Positions 7,675 through 14,836 of a DNA stretch of 64,000 bases are shown here, one piece after another. This DNA is from Ralstonia sp. UBA689. GTDB lineage: Bacteria > Pseudomonadota > Gammaproteobacteria > Burkholderiales > Burkholderiaceae. The stretch lies in contig NZ_DBMV01000021.1 in NCBI RefSeq assembly GCF_002298975.1, positions 1-64,000 of the forward strand. The letters are read 5' to 3'. The translations under genes and the position numbers were made by a program. Under the pieces are notes generated by a model, which saw nothing but the letters and a program-made list of their open reading frames with translations, was not told the origin of the DNA and made no database searches. Every line of letters starts with the position of its first letter. The first letter of the stretch is position 1.

Positions 7675-8382
7675 ATGAAAATCGGCTTGATCGACACCCA
7701 CTCCGCTCGCCAGCAGGCGATCCACTCCGCGCTGCAGCCCTCGCGCTTCGAATGCGTGCCGCTGTTTCTCTCCCGCCAGGTGTTCGAGGCGATCGACCTG
7801 CAAGGCATCAACGTGCTCATGGTGGGTTCTCAAGCTCATGACATGCCCGGCCTGTCGCTGGTGCGCGCTGTGCGCGAGCGCATGGGGCCCGGCATGGCGA
7901 TCGTCTACCTTGCCGACGGCCAGGCCGATGCCGAAACCGCCGATGCGCTCAATCACGGCGCCGATCTGTGCTTCCAGGGTGAGATCCGTCCGCCCGAGCT
8001 GCTCGCGCGGTTGGATGCGCTGATCCGCCGCTTCGCCGTCAGTCGCGCCGTGCGTGCTTCCGAGATTCACCTGGGGCCCTATACGATCGACCGGCAGAAC
8101 CGCTCCGTCCGACTGCGCGATACGTCGGTGTCGGTGCATGCGCGCGAGTTCGAACTGGCGCTACTGCTGTTCGCCAACGCGGGGCGCATCCTGTCGCGCG
8201 CCGATATCGAGTTGGCGCTGTGGGGCCGCGAGCTCAGCCCGTATTCGCGCACGCTGGACACGCACGTCTCGCGTCTGCGCAAGAAGCTGTTGCTGGGTGC
8301 CGAGAACGGCTTGCGCCTGCGCGCGATCTACGGGCAGGGCTTCTGCCTGGAGCGCGTCATGGAAAGCGTGGCCGCTCGCTGA
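7675..8382 (+). CDS. OmpR-type regulator with degenerate (pseudo-)receiver
   Basis: The 235-residue protein aligns end to end with the regulator at 2472-3185 but has lost the phosphorylation machinery. The acceptor Asp is Gly51 (VLMVGSQAHD), the switch Thr is Ala80, the conserved Lys is Gly102 (FQGEIRP) and only one of the acidic pair remains (D7, T8). The C-terminal winged helix (about 132-228; VSVHAREFELALLLF, SRTLDTHVSRLRKKLLL) is intact. By analogy with known atypical OmpR-family regulators it should bind DNA independently of phosphorylation. It may antagonise or heterodimerise with its intact paralogue. Confidence 0.85.
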   Translation: MKIGLIDTHSARQQAIHSALQPSRFECVPLFLSRQVFEAIDLQGINVLMVGSQAHDMPGLSLVRAVRERMGPGMAIVYLADGQADAETADALNHGADLCFQGEIRPPELLARLDALIRRFAVSRAVRASEIHLGPYTIDRQNRSVRLRDTSVSVHAREFELALLLFANAGRILSRADIELALWGRELSPYSRTLDTHVSRLRKKLLLGAENGLRLRAIYGQGFCLERVMESVAAR

Positions 8383-8422
8383 CATCCGACGCCGATTCTT
8401 TCTCCAACCCCGTAACGACGCC

Positions 8423-8671
8423 ATGCACCTGATCTTCGCCGTACTCATCGGTTTCCTGGCAGGTCTCGTTGCCCGCTGGATCACGCCCGGACGCGGCCCC
8501 AGCGGCTTCATTCTCACCACCTTGCTCGGCATTGCCGGCGCGCTGGCGGCCACGTTTCTCGGGCAGTTGCTGCGCTGGTATCAGCCGGGCCAGTCGGCGG
8601 GATTCATCGGCGCGGTGGTCGGTGCGGTCATCTTGCTGACCAGCTATCACCTGATGCGGCGCGAACGCTGA
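8423..8671 (+). CDS. GlsB/YeaQ/YmgE-family small membrane protein
   Basis: The 82-residue protein has three hydrophobic segments separated by glycines (FAVLIGFLAGLVARWITPG; GFILTTLLGIAGALAATFLG; GFIGAVVGAVILLTSYHL). This is the pattern of the transglycosylase-associated GlsB/YeaQ family, a general-stress-associated inner-membrane protein of unknown biochemistry. Start at ATG 8423, 40 bp after the pseudo-receiver gene, so it is probably co-transcribed. A strong terminator follows 22 bp after the stop. Confidence 0.85.
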   Translation: MHLIFAVLIGFLAGLVARWITPGRGPSGFILTTLLGIAGALAATFLGQLLRWYQPGQSAGFIGAVVGAVILLTSYHLMRRER

Positions 8672-8693
8672 GAGCGTCGCTCCACGACACGAG

Positions 8694-8716
8694 GCCCCGC
8701 GAGTCGGGGCTTTTTT
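8694..8716 (+). terminator. Rho-independent terminator after GlsB-type gene
   Basis: GCCCCG (8694-8699) pairs with CGGGGC (8705-8710) over a 5-nt loop and is followed by six T. It closes the signalling island. Confidence 0.88.
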
Positions 8717-8999
8717 GTTGGCCACCGAAGCTGGGAGGCGGGGATCGAGCGGCTGCCCACAGAAAGAAAACGCCCTGATACTCGGGACGGCAGCATCAGG
8801 GCCAAGAAGGCCGCGGCTCTCTCTTCCGCGACCGAAGCGCACCCACGAGGGGTCGGTGCTTGATCAGGTTACGTGGCAGGCGGAGGAAGAATGCAAATCT
8901 TTATCAACGATGTCCGGTGCGCGGCAATCACGTATGGCTGCACGCTAACAGACATCGTACAACTTGAATGCTTTGAAGCCTGTCGAATTGGTATCTGGG
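8717..8999. other. Non-coding region with orphan promoter-like AT-rich DNA
   Basis: No gene can be supported. The right half (8885-8999) is AT-rich compared with its surroundings. It contains ATCGTACAAC (8954-8963), which resembles half of a FadR/GntR-type operator read on the minus strand. The left part holds a minus-strand terminator (8763-8802). I read it as the leader and tail of a lost minus-strand operon. Confidence 0.4.
8763..8802 (-). terminator. Rho-independent terminator (minus strand)
   Basis: GCCCTGAT (8772-8779) and ATCAGGGC (8795-8802) form an 8-bp perfect stem. On the minus strand it is followed by GTTTTCTTTC. It lies about 200 bp beyond the gntR stop codon and may end that transcript. 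Confidence 0.7.
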
Positions 9000-9671
9000 T
9001 CAGGCTGAGAATTCCGCCGTTGGCGTGCGGGCGGCCTCGTGCGCGCGCCGCAGCCGCTCGCGGCTGTTCGACAGGTGCATGCGCATCGCGACGCGGGCGG
9101 CTTCGGGGTCTTTGCGCGAGATGGCCTCGAAGATGCTGTGATGCTCGCGGTTGACCGTGGCGCGGGATTCCGGCGTGTTCAGGTGGCCGACTTGTGCTGA
9201 TCCGATCCGGCTGCGGGGGATCAGCGTCTTGCCGAGCTGGGCCAGGGCGTTGACGAAGTGTTCGTTGCCGGTGGCGCGCGCAATGCTCAGATGGAATTGC
9301 AGGTCGGCGGTAGCGCTGTCGTTGCCGGCAACCTGATCCTGCTCAATGGCATCGAGCGCCGTGCGCAGGGCCTCCAGGTGGCTGGGAGTGATGCGTTGGG
9401 CCGCCAGCCCGGCGCATTCTGTTTCGATAGCCACGCGCAACTCCAGCATCGACAGGATGTCGTGCAGCGTGGAGGCGTCGCCCAGGGGGATGCTGTTGTC
9501 GGCGCGTGGCGGCAGCACGAAGCTGCCGATGCCGTGGCGCGTCTCGATGAGCCCCTTGGCTTGCAGGCGCGAAATGGCTTCGCGCACCACTGTGCGGCTG
9601 ACGCCGAGTGCCTCCATCAGGGCGGATTCCGTCGGCAACTTATCGCCCGGGCGCAGCCAGTTCGTGGGCAT
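9000..9671 (-). CDS. GntR/FadR-family regulator with short N-terminus
   Basis: The predicted 223-residue protein has most of a GntR winged helix (LRPGDKLPTESALMEALGVSR ... VVREAISRLQAKGLIETRHG). A FadR-type all-helical FCD ligand domain follows (about 75-215). Family members usually carry some 20-30 residues before LRPGDKLP forming helix 1. Here the ATG lies only 6 residues before it, and the reading frame further upstream does not resemble that helix. The only DNA before the start is a 32-bp gap to the divergent epimerase pseudogene. I therefore suspect a truncated, possibly non-functional repressor of a sugar-acid or aldose pathway that is no longer present beside it. Confidence 0.75.
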   Translation of the reverse strand: MPTNWLRPGDKLPTESALMEALGVSRTVVREAISRLQAKGLIETRHGIGSFVLPPRADNSIPLGDASTLHDILSMLELRVAIETECAGLAAQRITPSHLEALRTALDAIEQDQVAGNDSATADLQFHLSIARATGNEHFVNALAQLGKTLIPRSRIGSAQVGHLNTPESRATVNREHHSIFEAISRKDPEAARVAMRMHLSNSRERLRRAHEAARTPTAEFSA

Positions 9672-9703
9672 GGTCGGTATCCGCCATTCGTTCTGATGTT
9701 CTG

Positions 9704-10565
9704 ATGACGCTCGAGACGTGGCTTGCTCCGGGCCCGGTGCACACCTTGCGTGCCGGGGTGTTGATGATGGACGTCGCGCCTGCCGCCTGCCTGCACGACG
9801 GCTTCAATGGGCTGGCGTGGCCCAAGGCCGGCTGCTATCCGCTGCTGCCATTCTCCAACCGCATCCGCGACGGGCGCTTCCTGTGGGGCGGGCGTGAAAT
9901 CCGCCTGGCGCCCCATCCGGGGCAGGCCACACGCCATGCATGGCGTGGCGCATGCGCGAGCCTGGCAACTTGATCATCTGTTCGAAAACGAGGCCGTGCT
10001 CAGTCTGCGCTACGTGCCTGTGGCGGAGGGCTGGCCTTGGCCATTCTTTGCGACGCAACGCTTCGTGCTGACGCCCGATGGGCTCGATGCGGAACTGACC
10101 CTGCGCAACGATGGCGACAACGGGATGCCTGCCGGCGGTGGTTTCCATCCGTACTTCGTCCGCACGCCCGGCATGCGCGTGCAATTCGAGGCTGCAATGA
10201 TGTGGCCGACCGATGCCGGCGAGGTCGCCATCCGGCGCGAGCCGATCACGGTGCGCGAAGACTTTCGCAGTGCGCGCGCCTTGCCGAATGACGCCCTTAG
10301 CGTCTACTACAGCGATTGGCGACAGCGCACGGTCGTGTCACGCGAAGATGGCGCGACGCTCACGTTGAGCGCAGAGGAGCCGCTCGATCATTTCATCCTG
10401 CATGCACCGCGCGGCCAATCGTATTTCTGCCTGGAGCCGGTTTCGCATGTGGCCGACGCGGTCAATCTGGCTGGGCAGGGGTGGGACGGCACCGGGCTGC
10501 GAGTCCTGTTGCCCGGCGAGACCCTGCGTTTGCGCATGCAATTGCGTATCAACGTGCCGATCTGA
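9704..10565 (+). pseudogene. Aldose 1-epimerase, frameshifted
   Basis: Frame one encodes an epimerase N-terminus (GCYPLLPFSNRIRDGRF, a galactose-mutarotase signature) and then stops at 9973. The family sequence resumes in another frame from about 9925 (HAMHGVAHARAW ... GGGFHPYF ... LCLEP-like end) to 10565. Removing one G from the GG at 9925-9926 restores a perfect family reading, HPGQPHAMHGVAH. So a single-base insertion splits the gene; a sequencing error remains possible. Intact homologues interconvert alpha and beta aldose anomers in the cytoplasm. Start taken at the ATG at 9704, divergent from gntR. Confidence 0.85.
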
Positions 10566-10798
10566 GCCCTACTGTCTGACCACCGATCACTATTTCGCGG
10601 CGGAGCGCTTTGTCGCCGAGGGCCGACGACCTTGCGGTTGCGGACGCCGGGGTATCTCCGCTGCGCCATCGTGCAGCGGCACTTGCCGCTCGCCCAGACA
10701 TGGGCGGCACTGAAGCAGATCGGTGATCTGGGAATAGGCGGGCAATAGGCTGAGGAACAGGCTGCCACGAGCGGGCGTGCGCAAACCGCAGAAAAGAC
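10566..10798. other. Intergenic region, only a weak reading frame
   Basis: A minus-strand open frame ending at 10590 could encode some 65-90 residues (with a PCLGERQVPLHDGAAEI stretch). It would have to start inside the tRNA-Lys terminator or lack a proper start. I see no ribosome site and no recognised family, so I do not call a gene. Confidence 0.3.
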
Positions 10799-10828
10799 AA
10801 AGGCCCGACAGTTTCCTGTCGGGCCTTT
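10799..10828 (-). terminator. Terminator after tRNA-Lys
   Basis: AAAGGCCCGACAG (10799-10811) pairs perfectly with CTGTCGGGCCTTT (10816-10828) across a 4-nt loop. On the minus strand it is followed by a T-rich stretch (TTTGTCTTTTC). It sits 9 bp beyond the tRNA-Lys 3' end. Confidence 0.9.
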
Positions 10829-10836
10829 GCGAGATC

Positions 10837-10912
10837 TGGTGGGGCGTGAGTGACTCGAACACTCGACCTACGGATTAAGAGTCCGCTGCTCTACCAACTG
10901 AGCTAACGCCCC
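10837..10912 (-). tRNA. tRNA-Lys (anticodon CTT)
   Basis: On the minus strand a 76-nt cloverleaf begins GGGGCGT and ends ACGCCCC-A-CCA. The anticodon loop CTCTTAA gives CTT, and the D-arm has TTAGCTCAGTTGGTAGAGC. The CCA is encoded at 10837-10839. Confidence 0.97.
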
Positions 10913-10927
10913 CGCGAAGAAATGAGA

Positions 10928-11884
10928 CTATATCAACCTTTTTCTGATCGCGCTAGTCCTTTGTGCGATTTTTTTCGAATTGCCTGCGTGACTGTGCAGC
11001 GCGTCGATGAACTGCGTGAGGCCGTGCGTGGGATGCTTGTCGCGGTGGCGCACGATCAGCAGCGGCCGGGCAATGCGCGGCAGGCCGCTTTGCACCTCGA
11101 CCAGCCGGCCGGCACGCAGAGCGTCGGCCACCACGTGGCGCGACAGGCAACTGATGCCATAGCCGGCCGCCACCGTGCGCTGGATGGCCTCCGAGTGTCC
11201 GAGTTCGAGCGCCACGTGCAGTGGACCCACCACCGAGGCGATGCGGCTGTCGATCAGTTCGCGCGTGCCGGAGCCGGGCTCGCGCATCAACCATCCGGCT
11301 TCGCGCAGCGCCGCGTGCGAGACCGCCCCCTGCGCGAGCGGATGCCCCGGCGCGGCGACGATCACCATCTCATCGTCGATCCAGGTTTCGATCTCCAGCG
11401 CTTCGCCGCGACAGGTGCCTTCGATCAGGCCGATGTCCACCTCGAAACGCTGCACCGCGTCGACCACGTCCTGCGTATTGCCGATCAGTACGTCGAGCTG
11501 GCTGTCCGGCGCGATCTGCTTGCGGAAGTCGGCAAGCAGGGCGGGCAAGACGTAGTTGCCGATCGTGCTGCTGGCCGCCAGCTTCAACCGCACGTTGGCT
11601 TGTTGCGTGGCGTGCTCCAACGCATCGGCATGGTCGAGCAGGGCCTGTGCCTGCGGCAGCAGTTGCCGGCCAAGCGCATTCAGGTGCAGGCGCCGTGCGT
11701 GCCGGTCGAACAGCGGATGGCTGAGCGTTGACTCCAGTTCTGCCAGCGCCGCGCTCACCGCCGATTGCGAAAGGCCAAGCTGTTCTCCGGCGGCGATGGT
11801 CGTCTCGCTCTGGGCGACGGCAGCAAAGACGGCCCATTGTCGCAAGGTGGCGCGAGGGGCTTTATTATCCATAAAACTGGTCAT
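10928..11884 (-). CDS. LysR-family regulator, YeiE-like
   Basis: The 318-residue protein has an N-terminal LysR helix-turn-helix (LRQWAVFAAVAQSETTIAAG, SQSAVSAALAELE). Its periplasmic-binding-protein-like effector domain starts near residue 95 (LKLAASSTIGNYVLPALLADF). That opening and the EPGSGTRELID segment are typical of the YeiE/CbbR/CysL branch. It diverges from a YeiH-type transporter, an arrangement widely conserved, so it most likely activates that gene. The 77-bp AT-rich spacer contains a perfect palindrome at 11923-11938. The start is the first ATG (MTSFMDNK); an internal ATG (residue 5) is equally plausible. Confidence 0.88.
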   Translation of the reverse strand: MTSFMDNKAPRATLRQWAVFAAVAQSETTIAAGEQLGLSQSAVSAALAELESTLSHPLFDRHARRLHLNALGRQLLPQAQALLDHADALEHATQQANVRLKLAASSTIGNYVLPALLADFRKQIAPDSQLDVLIGNTQDVVDAVQRFEVDIGLIEGTCRGEALEIETWIDDEMVIVAAPGHPLAQGAVSHAALREAGWLMREPGSGTRELIDSRIASVVGPLHVALELGHSEAIQRTVAAGYGISCLSRHVVADALRAGRLVEVQSGLPRIARPLLIVRHRDKHPTHGLTQFIDALHSHAGNSKKIAQRTSAIRKRLI

Positions 11885-11922
11885 TCTTAGAAAAATTACC
11901 CATTTTACATGTTATCACGCGC

Positions 11923-11938
11923 CGCATATCGTTATGCG
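11923..11938. promoter_or_regulatory. Palindromic LysR-type site in yeiE/yeiH intergenic region
   Basis: CGCATA (11923-11928) and TATGCG (11933-11938) are exact inverted repeats with a 4-bp centre. They lie in the short AT-rich gap between the divergent regulator and exporter genes, as expected for a LysR recognition site. Binding is inferred. Confidence 0.55.
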
Positions 11939-11964
11939 TATAGCGAATAAGCAAGGCGGATGTG

Positions 11965-13068
11965 ATGACAATTGCACAGAAACAACTGGCTCCGCAGGGC
12001 GTGGCGGCAGGGTTTGACGGCCGGACGCTGGTCAGCGTGGGTGTGCTGTTCGGGTTTGCGGGCCTGTCCGTGGTGCTCGGCGGGATGAGCTGGGCGGGGC
12101 GCCTGGGCTTGAGCGCACTGACGCTGGCCATCCTGCTGGGCATGGCGGTGGGGCATGTGCCGGGGCGCGAGCGTTGGCTGACCCCTGGCGCGATCCAGTT
12201 TGCGCGGCACACGCTGTTGCGTGCCGGCGTGATTCTCTATGGCGCGAGGCTGACGCTGGCGCAGATCCACGATCTCGGTGCCTCCGGCGTGGCGATTCCG
12301 CTGCTGGTGCTGGCAGCGACCATGCTGGCCGGTACCTGGATCGGCACGCGCTGGTTCGGCCTCGTGCGTTCGCAGGCGGTGTTGGTGGCGGCGGGCAGTG
12401 CCGTGTGCGGCGCGGCTGCGGTGCTGGCCGTGGCGCCCGCGGTCAAGGCCTCGCCACGCGAAACGGCAGTGGCGATTGCCAGCGTGGTGCTGTTTGGCAC
12501 GATGGGCATCTTCCTGTATCCGTGGCTCTACACGCTGGTCACGCATGCCGGCATGGCCGTCTCGCCGGAGCACTTCGGTGTCTATATCGGCTCGACGATG
12601 CACGAGGTGGCGCAGGTGATTGCCGCTGCGCGTCCGCTGGGCGATGACGCAACCAACGCGGCGGTCGTCAGCAAGATGGTGCGTGTGCTGGCGCTGGCGC
12701 CGCTGCTGGTGGTGCTTGCCTGCACCGCGCCGACGGAGGGCGACGCATCGAATACCGGCTCGCGTGAAGGTGCGCTGCGCAAGGCCGCAGGTCATGCCTG
12801 GAAGGCCATGCCCTGGTTTGCCGTGGGCCTGCTCGGCGTAACGCTGCTGAATTCCGCAGGTGCCATTCCAGCCGCATGGCATGCCCCGATCGACGCCATC
12901 GATACCGCCATGTTGGCCTGCGCGATGTTCGCTATCGGCACGCAGACACATGTGCCGATGCTCCTGAAGTCTGGCGTGCGCCCGCTGTTGTGCGCGGCGG
13001 TGCTGTGGGTCGGGTTGGTGGGCGGCGGTGCGGTCCTCAACGCTGGAGTGCGTTGGCTGGTGGGCTGA
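11965..13068 (+). CDS. YeiH/UPF0324-family membrane protein (putative sulfate/sulfite exporter)
   Basis: The product has about 367 residues and roughly ten to eleven membrane segments. It carries the family's conserved stretches AILLGMAVGH, RAGVILYGARLTL, GSAVCGAAAV and the STMHEVAQVIAAA motif of PF03601 proteins. Members are annotated as putative sulfate or sulfite/sulfonate exporters on limited evidence. A GTG at 11962 directly precedes the ATG at 11965. I prefer the ATG because AAGGCGG lies 6-8 bp upstream of it. It is divergent from and probably controlled by the YeiE-like regulator. Confidence 0.85.
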   Translation: MTIAQKQLAPQGVAAGFDGRTLVSVGVLFGFAGLSVVLGGMSWAGRLGLSALTLAILLGMAVGHVPGRERWLTPGAIQFARHTLLRAGVILYGARLTLAQIHDLGASGVAIPLLVLAATMLAGTWIGTRWFGLVRSQAVLVAAGSAVCGAAAVLAVAPAVKASPRETAVAIASVVLFGTMGIFLYPWLYTLVTHAGMAVSPEHFGVYIGSTMHEVAQVIAAARPLGDDATNAAVVSKMVRVLALAPLLVVLACTAPTEGDASNTGSREGALRKAAGHAWKAMPWFAVGLLGVTLLNSAGAIPAAWHAPIDAIDTAMLACAMFAIGTQTHVPMLLKSGVRPLLCAAVLWVGLVGGGAVLNAGVRWLVG

Positions 13069-13229
13069 TCTCCACGCTCTCGGGCGGTCCTCCTAAGACC
13101 GCTCAGGCGCTCTGATGGCGCGCAAGTCGTATCTGGTGTGCGGCTTGCGCGCCGCGTTTTTTTATCTGCTTCTCATCTGCGGTGGGCGGCCTAGTATGAA
13201 GACCCATGGCGTGGATAAGAGGGGCGATC

Positions 13230-13967
13230 ATGCAACCGCATTCTGTTGTTTCAAGAGACGAATGGCTGGTCCAGCGCCGCGCGTTGCTGGCCAGAGAGAA
13301 AGAGGCGATCCACCTGCGTGATGCGATCAACGCGGAGCGCCAAGCGTTACCCTGGGTGAAGGTCGATACGCAGTACATTTTCGATACGCTGGACGGCAAG
13401 AAGACGCTGGCCGAACTGTTCGACGGCCGCAGTCAGTTGATCGTCTATCACTTCATGTTGGGGCCGGGCTGGGAAGCGGGCTGCCCTGGCTGCTCGTTCC
13501 TGTCGGATCATCTGGGTGGAATGCTGCCGCACCTCAATCACCATGACGTGACGCTCGTTGCCGTCTCGCGCGCGCCGATGGCGGAAATCACCACCTACAA
13601 GCAGTGCATGGGCTGGCAGTTTCCGTGGGTGTCATCGTTCGGCACCACGTTCAACCACGACTATGGCGTGAGCTTCTCGCCCGAGGAGCTTGCCAGCGGC
13701 GCCGTCGACTACAACTACACGGCCACGCCCAGAGAAGACGCACACGACGAACTGCCCGGCATGAGCGCGTTCTACAAGGACGAAGCCGGCAACGTGTTCC
13801 ACACGTATTCGACGTATGCGCGCGGGCTGGAAGACATGGTCGGCACGCTGCTGCTGCTCGACCGTGCGCCGCTTGGTCGGAACGAAACCGGGCCAATGTC
13901 ATGGGTGCGCCGTCATGACGAATACGAAGACGCACCGTCGAGCAGGCGCGCGTGCCGCGCGTCGTAA
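13230..13967 (+). CDS. DUF899 thioredoxin-like protein
   Basis: The 245-residue protein matches the DUF899 family of thioredoxin-fold proteins. Conserved features include LPWVKVDTQYIFDT near the start, GWEAGCPGCSFLSDHL with a CxxC-like pair, and VAVSRAPMAEITTYK. The C-terminal FHTYSTYARGLEDM is also characteristic. The biochemical role is unknown; a redox function is plausible from the fold and CPGC motif. The ATG at 13230 is preceded by AGAGGGG at a proper distance, so it is preferred to the ATG at 13206. The gene stands alone between the exporter and a tRNA gene. Confidence 0.88.
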   Translation: MQPHSVVSRDEWLVQRRALLAREKEAIHLRDAINAERQALPWVKVDTQYIFDTLDGKKTLAELFDGRSQLIVYHFMLGPGWEAGCPGCSFLSDHLGGMLPHLNHHDVTLVAVSRAPMAEITTYKQCMGWQFPWVSSFGTTFNHDYGVSFSPEELASGAVDYNYTATPREDAHDELPGMSAFYKDEAGNVFHTYSTYARGLEDMVGTLLLLDRAPLGRNETGPMSWVRRHDEYEDAPSSRRACRAS

Positions 13968-13996
13968 AGCAGGGAAGGGAAGAAGAGGAGGGGGGG

Positions 13997-14087
13997 TGGT
14001 GCCCGAGGCCGGGATCGAACCGGCACGCGCCGGTGAGGGCGCAGCGGATTTTAAGTCCGCGGTGTCTACCAATTTCACCACTCGGGC
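13997..14087 (-). tRNA. tRNA-Leu (anticodon TAA)
   Basis: A 91-nt class II tRNA on the minus strand starts GCCCGAG and ends with an encoded CCA (13997-13999). It has the long variable arm of leucine tRNAs (GCGCCCTCACCGGCGC). The anticodon loop CTTAAAA gives TAA. Confidence 0.95.
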
Positions 14088-14139
14088 ACATCAGGCTGCA
14101 GACCGGTGCAGACAATACACGCATCGGCGCTACAAATGG

Positions 14140-14166
14140 AAACGCCCCGCACGAAGCGAGGCGTTT
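14140..14166. terminator. Hairpin between tRNA-Asn and tRNA-Leu
   Basis: AAACGCC (14140-14146) pairs with GGCGTTT (14160-14166), and the inner CGC/GCG extends the stem. A T-run follows on the plus strand (TTGTTTTTT). On the minus strand the trailing sequence is weaker, so the two tRNAs may be partly co-transcribed. Confidence 0.55.
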
Positions 14167-14173
14167 TGTTTTT

Positions 14174-14249
14174 TGGCTCCCCGACCTGGGCTCGAACCAG
14201 GGACCTACGGATTAACAGTCCGGCGCTCTACCGACTGAGCTATCGGGGA
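14174..14249 (-). tRNA. tRNA-Asn (anticodon GTT)
   Basis: A 76-nt cloverleaf on the minus strand has acceptor TCCCCGA pairing with TCGGGGA, discriminator G and an encoded CCA at 14174-14176. The anticodon loop CTGTTAA gives GTT. Confidence 0.97.
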
Positions 14250-14339
14250 ATCGCTGCAACAGCGAAGAAATGAATTCTAACTAGTTTCCTTTTTCTCCGT
14301 CAATACCTTTTTTGCGGTGACGGTGAAAAAGTTCGGACA

Positions 14340-14666
14340 TCACCGTTCCAGGTACTGTTCCTTGTCCTTCACGTCCTTCCAGTCGTCGGCGTCGGGCAGG
14401 GGTTGCTTGGTCTTGGTGATGGACGGCCAGCCGGCCTGTGCCAGATCGGCATTGATGGCGATCCACTTCTGCTGATCGGCGGGCACGTCTTCCTCGGCGT
14501 AGATGGCGTTGACCGGGCACTCGGCTACGCACACCGCGCAGTCGATGCACTCATCCGGATCAATCGTCAGGAAGTTCGGGCCTTCGCGGAAGCAGTCGAC
14601 GGGGCAGACGTCCACGCAGTCGGTGTACTTGCAGCGGACACAGCTTTCGGTAACGACGTGAGTCAT
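14340..14666 (-). CDS. fdxA: 7Fe ferredoxin FdxA
   Basis: The 108-residue soluble electron carrier has two iron-sulfur cluster motifs: C9-x2-C12-x4-C17-x3-C21 followed by P, and C40-x2-C43-x2-C46-x3-C50-P. This is the pattern of [3Fe-4S]/[4Fe-4S] seven-iron ferredoxins, and the length fits the FdxA family (about 107 residues). The C-terminal extension without further cysteines (ADDWKDVKDKEQYLER) is also typical. It is monocistronic, with tRNA genes downstream and a 170-bp gap upstream to recJ that should contain its promoter. Confidence 0.95.
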   Translation of the reverse strand: MTHVVTESCVRCKYTDCVDVCPVDCFREGPNFLTIDPDECIDCAVCVAECPVNAIYAEEDVPADQQKWIAINADLAQAGWPSITKTKQPLPDADDWKDVKDKEQYLER

Positions 14667-14836
14667 TTCACTTGGAAATTGAAGCTAGGAATTCGTGGGG
14701 TGCGCGGTCATGGCGGGTGCCATGCCGACAAGCCCGCATTGTAACGCACCGGCCGTGCCTGACGGCTGCGTCATCCGCGCGCCGTCAGACAGTTTTGGCA
14801 TGTGTTTATGCGTTGGCTCAAGGTTTGGTCGGGGCG

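Noticed and set aside
8873..9154. A plus-strand frame opening at MQIFINDVRC downstream of gntR
   Set aside because: It runs antisense into gntR, becomes Arg/Ala-rich there and has no support; more likely regulatory DNA.
10590..10862. A ~90-codon minus-strand frame between the epimerase pseudogene and tRNA-Lys
   Set aside because: Its start lies inside the tRNA-Lys gene/terminator and no ribosome site or family could be seen; kept only as a note.
13082..13104. Hairpin GGGCGGTC/GACCGCTC after the YeiH-like gene as a terminator
   Set aside because: No T-run follows and one pair is G-U; too weak to call.
1..14250. tRNA genes as possible integration sites of a genomic island
   Set aside because: No integrase, no direct-repeat copy of a tRNA 3' end and no clear composition shift next to any of the five tRNA genes.
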